The notes under the pieces were generated by a model. It ran no database searches and was not told where the DNA came from. It was given only the letters and a program-made list of their open reading frames with translations. Positions 34,601 through 44,034 of a DNA stretch of 64,000 nucleotides are shown here, one piece after another. Every line of letters starts with the position of its first letter. The stretch's first letter is position 1. The DNA lies in assembly GCF_002760665.1 (NCBI RefSeq), contig NZ_PDOB01000009.1, positions 62,001 through 126,000 of the forward strand, given 5' to 3'. Origin of the DNA: Massilia psychrophila (lineage in GTDB: Bacteria; Pseudomonadota; Gammaproteobacteria; Burkholderiales; Burkholderiaceae_D). The position numbers and the translations under genes were made by a program.

Positions 34601-36817
34601 TTATTTCTGGATCGTTGCGGCCGGCTTCCAGCGGCGCAGCAGCAGCGCGTTCGACACCACGCTGACGCTCGAGAGCGCCATTGCCGCGCCGGCAATCAGC
34701 GGATCGAGGTAGCCAAAAGCGGCCAGTGGAATCCCCACGATGTTATAGGCGAAGGCCCAGCCCAGGTTCTGCCTGATCTTTTGGTAGGTTTTTTTCGACA
34801 CGTCGATCGCTTCCGCGACCAGCTGCGGGTCGCCGCGCATCAGCGTGATGGCGGCGGTATGCATCGCGACCGCGCTGCCGGTGGACATGGCAACCCCGAG
34901 GTCGGCCGCCGCAAGCGCGACGGCGTCGTTGATGCCGTCGCCGACGAAACACACTTTCTGGCCCGCCTGTTTCAGTTCGGCGACAATGCGCGCCTTGTCC
35001 AGCGGCAGCAAACTGGCCCTGACGTCGGCAATCCCGACTGCCTCGGCCACGAAACGTGCCGCGCCGGCATTGTCGCCCGTGAGCATGAGGGACTTGATGC
35101 CCATCTGGTCGAGCCTGGATACCGCCGCCTGCGCGGTTGGCTTGACCGTGTCGCCAAAAACGAGCAGGCCACCTGGTTCGACGCCGCTGTCACCTTTGAC
35201 GGCAAGCCAGGAAACAGTGCGGCCCGCATTCTCGTGCTGCGCGGCGAGCTGGTCCAGCGTGGTGGTCGCAACGCCGAGTTCTTGCATCAGGCGCGCGTTG
35301 CCAAGGAAAACGGTCATGCCTTCGACGTCGGCCTGGACGCCGCGCCCCGCCAGCGCCTTGGCGTTCGCGCCGGCAAGTAAATCGATCCCGCGCTGTGATG
35401 CCGCCGCTTCGACCGCACGGGCCAACGGGTGGTCGCTGTATTGCTGGACCGCGCGCGCCAGCTGCAAGAGCTCAATCTCCGGCCGGCTTGCGGCAACAAT
35501 GGCGACGACGGCCGGTTTCCCTTGCGTCAGGGTACCGGTTTTATCGAAGGCGACGAGCGTGACGGCGTGGGCGGTTTCCAGCGCCTCGGCGTCCTTGATG
35601 AGGATGCCGTACCTGGCGGCGACGCCGGTGCCGACCATGATCGAGGTCGGCGTCGCCAGCCCGAGGGCGCAGGGGCAGGCGATGACCATCACCGCTACCG
35701 CATTGAGCAAGGCCTGCTGCCAGTCGCCATTGGCCAGGCCCCAGCCGGCAAACGTCAGCGCCGCGATCGCCAGCACCACCGGCACGAAGACCGCGCTGAC
35801 CCGGTCGACCAGGCGCTGGATCGGCGGTTTGACCGCCTGCGCGTCTTCCACCATCTTGATGATCTGCGACAGCATCGTCGCGCCACCGACGGCAGTTGCC
35901 TGTGCCACCAGCACGCCATCGGCGTTGACGGCGCCGGCGGTGAGCAGGTCGCCCACGGTTTTTGCAACCGGCAGGCTCTCGCCGGTCAGCAGCGATTGAT
36001 CGAGGTCGCTGCTGCCTTCGAGGATCACGCCATCGACCGGCACGCGGCCGCCAGGACGTACGATGAAAGTGTCGCCGCGCCGCACCATCGCTATCGGCAC
36101 CTCGCTGTCGACGCCGTCGCGCCGCACGATCGCGGTGGCGGGGCGCAGCGACTCGAGCGCGCGGATTGCCGCGACGGTCTGGTACCTGGCGCGCTCTTCC
36201 AGCCACTTGCCCAGCAGGACCAGGGTAATGATGACGGCCGACGATTCGAAATAGAGATGCTGCATGCCGGCGTGGCTGCGCTGCGTCCACAGCAGGACCA
36301 GCGACAGGCCATACGCGGCGGAGGTGCCGAGCGCCACCAGCAAGTCCATATTGCCGGCGCCGGCGCGCAGCGCCTTCCAGCCGGCCTTGTAGAAACGGCC
36401 ACCGAGCCAGAACTGCACCGGGGTTGCCAGCGCCAGTTGCGCCCAGCCGGGAAGCGCCCAGTCTTTGCCAAACGGCATGGCCAGCATGGCAAGGATCAAA
36501 GGCAGGCTGAGCAGGGCCGATGCCGCCACCCGCCACCACGACGGCATCGCACCGGCGATTTCCGCCGGCGCGCCGTCTTGCGCCAGAGCCGCCTCATAAC
36601 CGGCTTTTCTGACGGCGCTAAACAGCGCATCGACAGTCACCCCTTCCTTTGACGTCACGTGGGCCTTTTCGGTGGCGAGATTGAGCGAGGCATGCTCGAC
36701 GCCCGGAACGGCGTTCAAGGCCTTTTCCACACGCGCCACACACGAGGCGCACGTCATGCCGCTGACCTTGAAACTGAGGTCGATCGATGTGCTTGTTGGT
36801 GACAGGGCGGACTTCAT
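34601..36817 (-). CDS. copA: Cu(I)-exporting P1B-type ATPase
   Basis: A 738-residue inner-membrane copper pump. Order: one N-terminal heavy-metal domain ([15 protein letters not shown]), paired helices, actuator domain with TGES, the membrane metal motif CPC ([11 protein letters not shown]), phosphorylation motif DKTGTLT, the nucleotide-binding HP of DHPLAR, and the hinge GDGIND. The usual Pro after GDGINDA is Val here (NDAVALAAA), a mild oddity. CPC plus the CxxC domain point to Cu(I)/Ag(I). It is transcribed with cueR from a promoter at 36850-36880. Confidence 0.94.
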   Translation of the reverse strand: MKSALSPTSTSIDLSFKVSGMTCASCVARVEKALNAVPGVEHASLNLATEKAHVTSKEGVTVDALFSAVRKAGYEAALAQDGAPAEIAGAMPSWWRVAASALLSLPLILAMLAMPFGKDWALPGWAQLALATPVQFWLGGRFYKAGWKALRAGAGNMDLLVALGTSAAYGLSLVLLWTQRSHAGMQHLYFESSAVIITLVLLGKWLEERARYQTVAAIRALESLRPATAIVRRDGVDSEVPIAMVRRGDTFIVRPGGRVPVDGVILEGSSDLDQSLLTGESLPVAKTVGDLLTAGAVNADGVLVAQATAVGGATMLSQIIKMVEDAQAVKPPIQRLVDRVSAVFVPVVLAIAALTFAGWGLANGDWQQALLNAVAVMVIACPCALGLATPTSIMVGTGVAARYGILIKDAEALETAHAVTLVAFDKTGTLTQGKPAVVAIVAASRPEIELLQLARAVQQYSDHPLARAVEAAASQRGIDLLAGANAKALAGRGVQADVEGMTVFLGNARLMQELGVATTTLDQLAAQHENAGRTVSWLAVKGDSGVEPGGLLVFGDTVKPTAQAAVSRLDQMGIKSLMLTGDNAGAARFVAEAVGIADVRASLLPLDKARIVAELKQAGQKVCFVGDGINDAVALAAADLGVAMSTGSAVAMHTAAITLMRGDPQLVAEAIDVSKKTYQKIRQNLGWAFAYNIVGIPLAAFGYLDPLIAGAAMALSSVSVVSNALLLRRWKPAATIQK

Positions 36818-36849
36818 GCAATTTTCCCGAACAAATTTTTACAGTCTTC

Positions 36850-36880
36850 ACCATACGGCTTCCAGCGATGGGAAGGTCAA
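36850..36880 (-). promoter_or_regulatory. CueR-type promoter with 19-bp spacer
   Basis: On the minus strand, TTGACC (36875-36880) and TATGGT (36850-36855) are separated by exactly 19 bp, the long spacer typical of MerR-activated promoters. The spacer contains the dyad ACCTTCC-N7-GGAAGCC, close to the CueR box ACCTTCC-N7-GGAAGGT. It lies 33 bp upstream of the copA start. Confidence 0.9.
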
Positions 36881-36890
36881 GCGTGTTCTG

Positions 36891-37802
36891 CTAGGCCGGA
36901 CCGAGCATGCGGGCCAGGGGCCGCGATGCGCGCAAGCGCTCCTTCCACCAGGTAAGGGCGGCTCCCGCCTCGCCAGTCCGCCACGCAAGATACAGCGTCT
37001 CGTCGGGCTTGGCTTCTTCGACCTGTTTTTCGATCAATGCGCCGCGCGCGATGTCCGCGCGCACCCAGGCTTGCGGCAGGAAGCCGAAGCCCATGCCGGC
37101 AAGCTGGAACTGGTACTTCGTCTGCATGTCCGGCACCGCCACCGTGTCCTGGCCGAACAACAATCCGACCGTGCGTGCCTGCAGCAGCCTGGCCGAGTCC
37201 GCCACCGAGACAGCCCGGTACTGGCCCAGGTCGGCCTTGCCCAGGACGTGCGCAACAGTTGCCAGCGGGTGGTGCGGGGCGACGACGAAGACGAACGACA
37301 GCGTGCCGAGCGGCTCGGCCGTGTAGCCGCCGCCGGAGGGGCCATCGCCGGCGGCGCCTACAGCCAAGTCGGCGCGCCGGTCCAGCAGCGCTTCCCAGGT
37401 ACCCGACAGCTGCTCCTTGACGAGGCGCACCCGGGTCTGGTCGGCGACTTCGTAAAAAGCCGCCAGGTCGTCCAGCAACCCGGCGGGCGAGAGCATCGAA
37501 TCGATGGCGATGGTGATCTCGGTTTCCCAGCCGCAGGCGACCCGGCGCACCCGGCGTTCGAGGTCGCCGGCGACTTTCAGCAGGTGGCGCCCTTCCTTGA
37601 GCAATTCCTGGCCGGCCGGCGTGAGCGCCACCCGCGGGCCGAACCGTTCGAACAATTGCACGCCGAGGTCTTCCTCGAGCTTGGTGACCGTGTACGAAAT
37701 GGTGGAAGGCACGCGAAACAATTCCTTGGCCGCGGCCGAGAACGACCCGCGCCGCGCGATGGCGTCGACTGTAAACAAGGCGTCAAGGCTCAGTTTTAAC
37801 AT
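36891..37802 (-). CDS. LysR-family transcriptional regulator
   Basis: A 303-residue regulator with the N-terminal winged helix-turn-helix (LDALFTVDAIARRGSFSAAAKELFRVPSTISYTV split over helices 2-3) and a periplasmic-binding-like effector domain (ITIAIDSMLSPAGLLDDL onward). Its effector is unknown. It is divergent from the pirin gene at 37997, with 194 bp between, and LysR proteins commonly control the divergent neighbour. Its stop is only 11 bp beyond the -35 element of the copA promoter. Confidence 0.9.
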   Translation of the reverse strand: MLKLSLDALFTVDAIARRGSFSAAAKELFRVPSTISYTVTKLEEDLGVQLFERFGPRVALTPAGQELLKEGRHLLKVAGDLERRVRRVACGWETEITIAIDSMLSPAGLLDDLAAFYEVADQTRVRLVKEQLSGTWEALLDRRADLAVGAAGDGPSGGGYTAEPLGTLSFVFVVAPHHPLATVAHVLGKADLGQYRAVSVADSARLLQARTVGLLFGQDTVAVPDMQTKYQFQLAGMGFGFLPQAWVRADIARGALIEKQVEEAKPDETLYLAWRTGEAGAALTWWKERLRASRPLARMLGPA

Positions 37803-37996
37803 TGAATTTTTTCGAAAATGGGTACGTCCAATAATACTTTACATGGGGTCGCTCCGGGCGAGCGTGAGGCACAAGCTTCCAGCATGCGCCGCGGCAATGC
37901 TCGGGCTCGAAGCTTGACAAGCGCGCTGCAAAAATGCCGATGGCGATAGAATCGGCGTGCGCCGCGACCGCGCTAAGTTACGGGGAGATAAGTGCC

Positions 37997-38914
37997 ATGA
38001 ATCAGCAATCCGATACCGCCCTGGAGGTCGTCGTCGTGCCGCGCACCCATGATCTGGGCGATCAATTCATCGTGCGGCGCGCCCTGCCGAGCAAGCAGCG
38101 GCGCATGGTCGGGCCGTTCGTCTTTCTCGACCAGATGGGGCCGCATGTTTTTTCCGCCGGACAGGGACTCGATGTGCGTCCGCATCCGCATATTGGGCTG
38201 GCGACCGTGACGTATCTGCTCGATGGTGAAATCATGCACCGGGACAGCCTTGGAACGGTGCAATCGATCCGCCCTGGCGCTGTCAACTGGATGAGCGCCG
38301 GCAAAGGCATCGTCCACTCGGAGCGTACCGCGCTTGACCAGCGCCAGGCCGGATCAAGCCTGTTCGGCCTGCAATGCTGGGTTGCGCTGCCGCGCGAACT
38401 GGAGGAGACGGAACCCGCTTTTTCGCACACGAGCGCCAGTGAGCTGCCGGTGGTGGAAGGCGAGGGCGCCACGGCGCGCGTGATTGCCGGCCGGTTTTTC
38501 GGCCAGGCCTCGCCGGCGCCGGCAAGTTCGCCGCTGTTCTACGTCGACCTGCAGTTGCAGCCCGGTGCGCGGCTGGCCATGCCATCGGAATACGCCGAGC
38601 AGGCGCTGTACATCGTCGACGGGTCGCTCGACCTGGGGCGCGACGGCAGCTTCGGTGCCGGCCAATTGCTGGTACTTAAACCGGGCGCCACGCTGACCCT
38701 GGCCGGCGGCGGTTCCGGTGCGCGCGTGATGCTGCTGGGAGGCGAGCCGATGGACGGCCCGCGCTATCTCACCTGGAATTTCGTTTCCAGCTCGGTCGAG
38801 CGGATCGAACAGGCCAAGGCGGATTGGAAGGCGCAAGCGTTTCCGCCAGTGGCGGGCGAAACGGAGTTCATTCCATTGCCGGATTCGCCGGACAAACCGG
38901 TCCACTATCCGTAA
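37997..38914 (+). CDS. Pirin family protein
   Basis: A 305-residue bicupin of the pirin family. The ATG at 37997 ([16 protein letters not shown]) has a GGGGAG site nine bases upstream and is preferred to an in-frame ATG at 37934. The N-terminal cupin metal site is visible: [19 protein letters not shown] with two His, and [11 protein letters not shown] with His and Glu. Bacterial pirins bind iron and some act as quercetinases or redox sensors; no substrate can be assigned. The divergent LysR gene is the likely regulator. Confidence 0.9.
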   Translation: MNQQSDTALEVVVVPRTHDLGDQFIVRRALPSKQRRMVGPFVFLDQMGPHVFSAGQGLDVRPHPHIGLATVTYLLDGEIMHRDSLGTVQSIRPGAVNWMSAGKGIVHSERTALDQRQAGSSLFGLQCWVALPRELEETEPAFSHTSASELPVVEGEGATARVIAGRFFGQASPAPASSPLFYVDLQLQPGARLAMPSEYAEQALYIVDGSLDLGRDGSFGAGQLLVLKPGATLTLAGGGSGARVMLLGGEPMDGPRYLTWNFVSSSVERIEQAKADWKAQAFPPVAGETEFIPLPDSPDKPVHYP

Positions 38915-39156
38915 GACGGCAGATATCGATGACTGACCATGCAGGCTATGCGCCGTCGAACGGGGTAACTATGAACTGGCTGTTCTGACAGATGGGCTCG
39001 GTCCCCTTCGTCGGTGGCGGCTTCGGCCACATTGATGCCTGCGCCGAAAAAACTCGACCACTGCGGCAAACCGGGAGCCTGGCATCGCATCCGGCCAAAA
39101 TCACCCCGATCGGGCGACATATTTATCGATCCCTGCTTCAAGAAAGGAGCGTAAAA

Positions 39157-40413
39157 ATGTTCACCTTGGCCGACCGAACCACGTTCCTTGGACTCTGTGT
39201 CGCACTTGGCATCGGCCTTCTGGTTGGCGCGGAGCGCGAACGCCGCAAAGATACGAGCCCAACGCGAAATGCGGCCGGCATTCGGACCTTTTCTGTCGCG
39301 GCCATGCTCGGAGCGATCAGCGTCCTGCTCGGTGGTGGAATGGTCACGGCGGTCACAGCGCTGATTGTCGGCGCCGGGGCATTGGTCGCGTATCAGCGGA
39401 CACACGATCAGAATCCTGGTTTGACGACTGAGTTTGCACTACTCTTGACGTGCTTGCTGGGCGGTTTTGCGATTCGCAATCCAGTCCTGGCCGCTGCTGT
39501 GGGCGTTGTCCTTGCCCTGCTGCTGGCAGAACGCTATCGGATCCACCATTTCGTGCGCAATGTGCTCACAGAGCAAGAACTAAGCGACATTATCTTCTTT
39601 TCTGCCATGGCCTTGATCGTGTTGCCGCTGGCTCCAGACCGCTACATGGGGCCGTTCGATGCACTCAATCCTCACGCGCTGGTGCTCCTGGTCGTCCTGG
39701 TCATGGCGATCAGCGCCCTTGGCTATGTTGCCATGCGCTCACTGGGGGCGCGTTATGGCCTGCCACTGGCTGGCTTCGCTTCGGGTTTTGTTTCCAGCAC
39801 CGCGACCATTTATTCCATGGGCGAACGCGCTTCACGACAAGAATCCGTCATGAGTGGCGCCGTCGCCGGGGCATTGTTCTCCTCTGTTGCAACGATGATT
39901 CAGATGGCAGTTGTCATCGGGATGGTGCAATCATCGTTATTGATTGCGTTGATGCTGCCGTTGATTTTCGGCGGCGTGGCAGCCGGCGGCTACGGGCTGA
40001 TCTTCTTCATGACGAAGATGCCACCCAGCGGCGGCGAAGACCGGGAACTCGATGTGGGACGCGCCTTCGATCTCAAAATGGCCGCGCTGTTTGCCGCACT
40101 GATTGGACTGATCGTGCTTGGGACAGCCGGACTGAACGCTTGGTTGGGCGCGCGTGGCATGTTGCTGGGCGCTGCACTGACTGGCTTGATCGATGCGCAT
40201 GCGACCGCGGCATCGGCTGCCTCGCTGACGGCCGCGAACAAGATTTCAATAGATCAGGCAATAGGTCCGATTCTTGTGGGCCTCACCACCAATACCATGA
40301 TGAAAGCGGTAGTTGCCTTCAAATCGGGAGGGACTCGTTATGCAGCGCACATCGTACCGGGGCTCGCATTAATGATCATTGCAGTCTGGCTTGGCGCATG
40401 GGTAGGCAATTAA
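39157..40413 (+). CDS. MgtC/SapB and DUF4010 membrane protein
   Basis: A 418-residue polytopic inner-membrane protein. The ATG at 39157 follows a strong AAGGAG site; the longer frame from 38992 is not needed. The N-terminal ~140 residues are MgtC/SapB-like (LGIGLLVGAERERRK and NAAGIRTFSVAAMLGAI), the remainder is a DUF4010 domain with about eight helices and conserved GLPLAGFASGFVSSTATI and TNTMMKAVVAF segments. A transport role is likely but the substrate is not known. Confidence 0.88.
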   Translation: MFTLADRTTFLGLCVALGIGLLVGAERERRKDTSPTRNAAGIRTFSVAAMLGAISVLLGGGMVTAVTALIVGAGALVAYQRTHDQNPGLTTEFALLLTCLLGGFAIRNPVLAAAVGVVLALLLAERYRIHHFVRNVLTEQELSDIIFFSAMALIVLPLAPDRYMGPFDALNPHALVLLVVLVMAISALGYVAMRSLGARYGLPLAGFASGFVSSTATIYSMGERASRQESVMSGAVAGALFSSVATMIQMAVVIGMVQSSLLIALMLPLIFGGVAAGGYGLIFFMTKMPPSGGEDRELDVGRAFDLKMAALFAALIGLIVLGTAGLNAWLGARGMLLGAALTGLIDAHATAASAASLTAANKISIDQAIGPILVGLTTNTMMKAVVAFKSGGTRYAAHIVPGLALMIIAVWLGAWVGN

Positions 40414-40589
40414 ATGCTTGCTCAACGCTCATGTCGGCGTACAGGAAAAGGCGAGTCGCGTTGACCGCAGCTTCGTGATGCGAGGAGAGCATAGGTCAGG
40501 CGTGTCGAACTTAGTATCAGAATGATGGTGTTCGTGTGGCTTGGATGCGCGCTGCAAACTGCGCTTGCAGCGTGTCGCCGAATTACCTG

Positions 40590-41291
40590 TCAGGCGCCAT
40601 GCGGCAGCCCCAGGTTCTGGTTCGCCGGTATGGCGATGTCCATCAATATCGGTTTTGGCAGCTTGAGCGCCGCCATCAGCGCGCCGAAATCTTCCTTGCT
40701 GCGATTGGCGAGGCGGGCGTTGTGGCGCTTCTCCCATCCGATGGTCGACACCGACTGCCCCTTGTAGTCGTGACCGGGCCACACGCGGGTCGTATCAGGC
40801 AGCGCAAACAGCTTGCCGATGACGCTGTCGTACAGCGCTTGCGAGCTGCCGCTTTGGAAGTCGGTGCGTCCGCAGCCGTCGATCAGCAACGTGTCGCCGG
40901 TAAAAACGTTGCCGCGCCAGACATAGCTGACGCTGCCCGCGGTGTGGCCGGGTGTGTGCAGCACCTCAATCCGTTCGTCGGCACCGAAGCGGATGACATC
41001 GCCGTCTTTCAGCTGCACTTCAGCAGGCATAATGCCGCAGCCGGATGGCACCGCGGCTCGGGCGCCGGTGACGTCAACCAGCTTGCCGGCCGATGTCACA
41101 TGGTCGGCATGCGCGTGGGTTTCCAGCACATAGGCAAGCTTCAAACCGAGCCGCTCGAGATGCGCCAAATCACGCTGCCAATGGCGCTCGACCGGGTCGA
41201 TGATAACGGCCGACGTATTGTCGTCGGCGACCAGGATGTAGGAAAACGTCGACGAGTCGACATCGAACAGCTGAACAGGATTGACATTCAT
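40590..41291 (-). CDS. ETHE1-type persulfide dioxygenase (MBL fold)
   Basis: A 233-residue cytoplasmic metallo-beta-lactamase-fold enzyme. The iron site is ETHAHADHVTSAG; further family motifs are HTPGHTAGSVSYV, FTGDTLLIDGCGRTDFQSG, the WPGHDYKG block and RLANRSKEDF at the C-terminus. ETHE1/Blh enzymes oxidise glutathione persulfide to sulfite. It is the last gene of the bigR operon and fits with the sulfite exporter just upstream. Confidence 0.93.
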   Translation of the reverse strand: MNVNPVQLFDVDSSTFSYILVADDNTSAVIIDPVERHWQRDLAHLERLGLKLAYVLETHAHADHVTSAGKLVDVTGARAAVPSGCGIMPAEVQLKDGDVIRFGADERIEVLHTPGHTAGSVSYVWRGNVFTGDTLLIDGCGRTDFQSGSSQALYDSVIGKLFALPDTTRVWPGHDYKGQSVSTIGWEKRHNARLANRSKEDFGALMAALKLPKPILMDIAIPANQNLGLPHGA

Positions 41292-41323
41292 TGCGAATCT
41301 CCAGAGGCGAGGTTAAAGGCAGT

Positions 41324-42124
41324 TCAAAAGGTCGACTTGACGATCATGCCGACGGCAACCGCCGCCGCCACACAAGCGAAGCCGATCTGAAGATGGGGAC
41401 CGGCCAGGCGCGCCGAGACGACGCGCCCGCCCAGCATGCCGGCCAGCGCGCCGGCCGAAAACGGCATGGCGACGCGCCACGCCATGCCGCCGGTGGCGGC
41501 GCTGGCGACGACACCGGTCACCGAAACGAGGGCAATCACTGCCAGCGAGGTTGCCACGACCGAGCGCATCGCCAGGTCGGTGTAGCGCTGCAATGCAGGC
41601 ACCATGACAAACCCGCCGCCGACGCCGAGCAGACCGGACAGCAGGCCGGCGATGGTGCCCGACAAGGCCAACGCGCGCGCGCAACTGCTGGTCCAGATGA
41701 AACGGCCAGTCCCGCCATCGCGCTTGCAGGGATGCGGCGAATCGACATCGGCCGCGAGGGCTACCGCCGGGCGCATCGCCTGGCGCAAGGTGCGAAATGC
41801 CACCAGCAGCAGGATCATCGCGAACAGGACGCTGAGCCAGCGGTTGTCGAGCCGATGTGCCAGCCACATGCCGAGCGGCGACAGCAGCATGCCGGACACG
41901 GCGATCAGCATGGCGGCGCGGTAGCGCACGATACCTTCGCGCAGGCCGAGCACGGCGCCGAGCGCGGCCGCCATGCCGACCGCCAGTAAACCAATCGGGC
42001 CGGCCTGGGCAACGCTCATCTGGATGCCGAACACCAGCAGCGGCACCGCCAGGATGCCACCGCCGGCGCCGGTGAGCGCGAGGATGACGCCCACCACCAA
42101 TCCCAGTGCGAGCACGGTCAACAT
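41324..42124 (-). CDS. TauE/SafE-family sulfite exporter
   Basis: A 266-residue inner-membrane protein with eight predicted helices in two related halves, each starting with a Gly-rich turn (ALTGAGGGILAVPLLVF and GLLGVGGGFVMVPALQ), diagnostic of TauE/SafE. Members export sulfite or related organosulfonates. A 42-residue hydrophilic linker separates the halves. In this operon it would remove the sulfite produced by the persulfide dioxygenase. Confidence 0.9.
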   Translation of the reverse strand: MLTVLALGLVVGVILALTGAGGGILAVPLLVFGIQMSVAQAGPIGLLAVGMAAALGAVLGLREGIVRYRAAMLIAVSGMLLSPLGMWLAHRLDNRWLSVLFAMILLLVAFRTLRQAMRPAVALAADVDSPHPCKRDGGTGRFIWTSSCARALALSGTIAGLLSGLLGVGGGFVMVPALQRYTDLAMRSVVATSLAVIALVSVTGVVASAATGGMAWRVAMPFSAGALAGMLGGRVVSARLAGPHLQIGFACVAAAVAVGMIVKSTF

Positions 42125-42136
42125 GGTGGGTTTCCC

Positions 42137-42571
42137 TTAGACGGCTTGCTTGCCGCGTGCCGCCAAGCGTTCCAGCAATGCGAAGATCACCATGCCGGCG
42201 ACCATCGCGCCAGCAAAAATGAGCGGCTTGCTGCCGCCGCTGGCGAGCGATGCCAGCGCCGGGCCGGGGCAATAACCGGCCAGTCCCCAGCCGGCGCCGA
42301 AGGCCAGCCCGCCCAGCACCAGCCGACGGTCGATATGGGTTGCTGTCGGCAGGCGCATGGCGTCGCCGAGCAGCGACCTGTCGCGCCCCGCGGCAAACCG
42401 AAACGCGACCAGTCCGACCAGGATCGCGCCGCCCATGACGAAACCAAGCGACGGGTCCCAGGACCCGGCCAGATCGAGAAAGCCGATGACCTTTGATGGA
42501 TCGGTCATGCCGGAGACGATCAGGCCAATGCCGAAGACCAGGCCGGCAAGCAGTGCCATGATGATGTGCAT
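42137..42571 (-). CDS. YeeE/YedE (DUF6691-type) half transporter, second copy
   Basis: A 144-residue membrane protein with four predicted helices. The ATG at 42571 (MHIIMALLAGLVFGIGLIVS) has AAGGAG six bases before it. GMTDPSKVIGFLDLAG and GGLAFGAGWGLAGYCPGPAL are the YeeE/YedE signatures; the Cys in GYCPGPA is the residue that in YeeE-type proteins handles thiosulfate or sulfur groups. It pairs with the preceding gene to make a full transporter. Confidence 0.9.
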   Translation of the reverse strand: MHIIMALLAGLVFGIGLIVSGMTDPSKVIGFLDLAGSWDPSLGFVMGGAILVGLVAFRFAAGRDRSLLGDAMRLPTATHIDRRLVLGGLAFGAGWGLAGYCPGPALASLASGGSKPLIFAGAMVAGMVIFALLERLAARGKQAV

Positions 42572-42581
42572 GATGCGCTCC

Positions 42582-43013
42582 TTATCCGATGAGGTGACGA
42601 ACGATGAAAACGGTGACGAAGCCGGCCGCCATGAAGGCCGCTGTCGCCACCAGCGAACGGGGCGAGCGTCGCGACAGTCCGCATACGCCGTGGCCGCTGG
42701 TGCAGCCGGCGCCATAGCGCGTGCCGATGCCGACCAGCAAGCCGGCGACCACCAGGGTTGCGGTCCCGGCGTCGACCTGCACTGCGGGCAGCGGGGCGAA
42801 CAGGCCGTAGGCGGCAGGGGCAGCGACCAGGCCGAGCAGGAATGCGACGCGCCAGCCGATGTCGCCCTTTGGCCATTGCAGCAGGCCGCCAAGGATGCCG
42901 CTGATGCCGGCAATGCGGCCGTTGAACAACAAGAACATTGCTGTGGCCAGTCCGATTAATGCACCACCGGCCAAGGAGGTCCACGGCGTAAAACTTGTCC
43001 AGTCGATCATCAT
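42582..43013 (-). CDS. YeeE/YedE half transporter, first copy
   Basis: A 143-residue membrane protein with about four helices. Signatures: [26 protein letters not shown] and [21 protein letters not shown], with the conserved Cys in GCTSGHG. The start ATG (43013) overlaps the bigR stop in ATGA, with GGGAG seven bases upstream. Two consecutive half-size YeeE genes are the normal arrangement in bigR operons. Confidence 0.92.
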   Translation of the reverse strand: MMIDWTSFTPWTSLAGGALIGLATAMFLLFNGRIAGISGILGGLLQWPKGDIGWRVAFLLGLVAAPAAYGLFAPLPAVQVDAGTATLVVAGLLVGIGTRYGAGCTSGHGVCGLSRRSPRSLVATAAFMAAGFVTVFIVRHLIG

Positions 43014-43354
43014 GATGTTGCTCCCATTGTTGCGCCGTCGGTTTTTTTACAATACAGCTGGTACAGCACCTGCATCACTGCCATCGCCTCGCTACTGGCG
43101 ATGCTGTAGAAGATCTGCTTGCCTTCGCGCCGCGTCGTCACCAGTGCTTCGTCGCGCAGCACGCCAAGCTGCTGGGAGAGCGTTGGCTGCTGGATTCCCA
43201 GGATGCTTTCGAGCTCGCTGACGCAAAGAGGGCCTTGCGTGAGCTGGCACAGCAGCAGCAACCGGTCAGGGTTGGCGAGCACTTTCAACAGGCCGCATGC
43301 CTGCAATGCCGCCGCGTGCATTGCGGCGGGGTCGAACTGGACGGGTTGCTTCAT
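43010..43354 (-). CDS. bigR: BigR/SqrR-like persulfide-sensing ArsR repressor
   Basis: A 114-residue ArsR-family winged-helix repressor: [14 protein letters not shown], then the recognition region [18 protein letters not shown]. Cys36 and Cys102 are 66 residues apart, exactly the spacing of the redox pair in BigR (42/108) and SqrR (41/107), which form a polysulfide bridge on sulfide exposure and release DNA. Cys20 and Cys44 are extra. The gene heads an operon of sulfur transport and oxidation genes, which fits. Its promoter lies within an inverted repeat just upstream, so autorepression is likely. Confidence 0.9.
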   Translation of the reverse strand: MKQPVQFDPAAMHAAALQACGLLKVLANPDRLLLLCQLTQGPLCVSELESILGIQQPTLSQQLGVLRDEALVTTRREGKQIFYSIASSEAMAVMQVLYQLYCKKTDGATMGATS

Positions 43355-43387
43355 GATGGATCGTTCCTTGCAGTCAATTTGTACGCA

Positions 43388-43423
43388 TATATTATATTCC
43401 TAAATAAACTATAATTCAATATA
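43388..43423. promoter_or_regulatory. AT-rich inverted repeat, putative BigR operator
   Basis: TATATTATATT (43388-43398) and AATTCAATATA (43413-43423) form an inverted repeat matching at 9 of 11 positions around a 14-bp spacer. It covers the -10 and -35 elements of the bigR promoter. An AT-rich palindrome covering the promoter is how BigR represses in Xylella and Agrobacterium. Confidence 0.65.
43391..43419 (-). promoter_or_regulatory. Sigma-70 promoter of the bigR operon
   Basis: On the minus strand TTGAAT (43414-43419) and a perfect TATAAT (43391-43396) are separated by 17 bp. The -10 ends 37 bp upstream of the bigR start codon. Confidence 0.88.
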
Positions 43424-43483
43424 GGGTATTTTGAGGGTGGTGCGGGCTGCAGCGCACCGCGCATCAGCCTCCTCGACGCCAAT

Positions 43484-43740
43484 GTCAAGGTGGAACAAGC
43501 GACCGCCTATCGTGGTCGACAATGTTGCCGACGGTGACGCGCGTCGCCAGTACGGGCGCCGCGTTGACCGCCTTGAACACCCACAAGTGAAACGGCGCCA
43601 GGTTCACCGCGATGAACGCCCCCCCCCCCCGACAGCTCGGGCAGCCAGCGCAGCCGCTCCAGCGACAGTTCGATCTGCGGCACGCGCGATGCCAGCGGCA
43701 CGTTTAGCGCCGCCAGCTTCTGGCGTTAGTCCTGCGCCGC
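43484..43740 (-). pseudogene. L,D-transpeptidase (YcbB/LdtD-like) fragment
   Basis: About 80 residues of a probable L,D-transpeptidase, in two frames. The first part reads VPLASRVPQIELSLERLRWLPELSG; after the poly-C tract (43619-43630) the frame must shift by one to continue FIAVNLAPFHLWVFK...RVTVGNIVDHD, which then stops at 43484. The pattern IEL-LERLRWLP...FIAVN...F-LW-F...RV-VG is that of the region before the YkuD catalytic domain in LdtD-like proteins. The catalytic Cys domain is absent. Both ends are cut. Family assignment is from memory. Confidence 0.55.
43619..43630. repeat. Poly-C tract of 12
   Basis: An uninterrupted run of 12 C lies inside the L,D-transpeptidase fragment. The protein-like reading changes frame exactly here, so the tract has gained or lost bases relative to a working gene. 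Confidence 0.9.
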
Positions 43741-43790
43741 CACGCTCGCCATAAAAGCGTTTGAGCCACTGGCGCTCGTCGTCGGGCGAT

Positions 43791-44024
43791 GCGGGTGCGT
43801 TCGATTGCCAGCTTCCGCTCCATCTCGGCCAAGCTGGCCATGACGTGAAAGAAGAACCTGCCGGATGGTGTCCCGGTGTCAATGGTATCGGTGAAGCTCT
43901 TGAACTGGACGCCTTGCTTGTGCAGTTCGCCGACCAAATCGACCAGGTTCTTGACGCTGCGGCCAAGGCGATCCAGTTTCCAGGCGGCAAGAGTGTCGCC
44001 GTCACGCAGCATTTCCAGCGCCTT
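43791..44024 (-). pseudogene. Resolvase remnant, middle part
   Basis: This minus-strand piece encodes the middle of a Tn3-type serine recombinase: KALEMLRDGDTLAAWKLDRL followed by GRSVKNLVDLVGELHKQGVQ and GRFFFHVMASLAEMERKLAIERTR. It lacks the N-terminal catalytic segment and the C-terminal helix-turn-helix. The missing N-terminal segment is found immediately next to it on the opposite strand (44035-44147). It joins unrelated sequence after ERTR at 43791. Confidence 0.85.
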
Positions 44025-44034
44025 GGGCCCTGGC

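Noticed and set aside
34601-36817. copA as a pseudogene because GDGINDAP reads GDGINDAV
   Set aside because: All catalytic residues (DKTGT, TGES, HP, GDGIND, CPC) are present; Pro to Val is probably tolerated.
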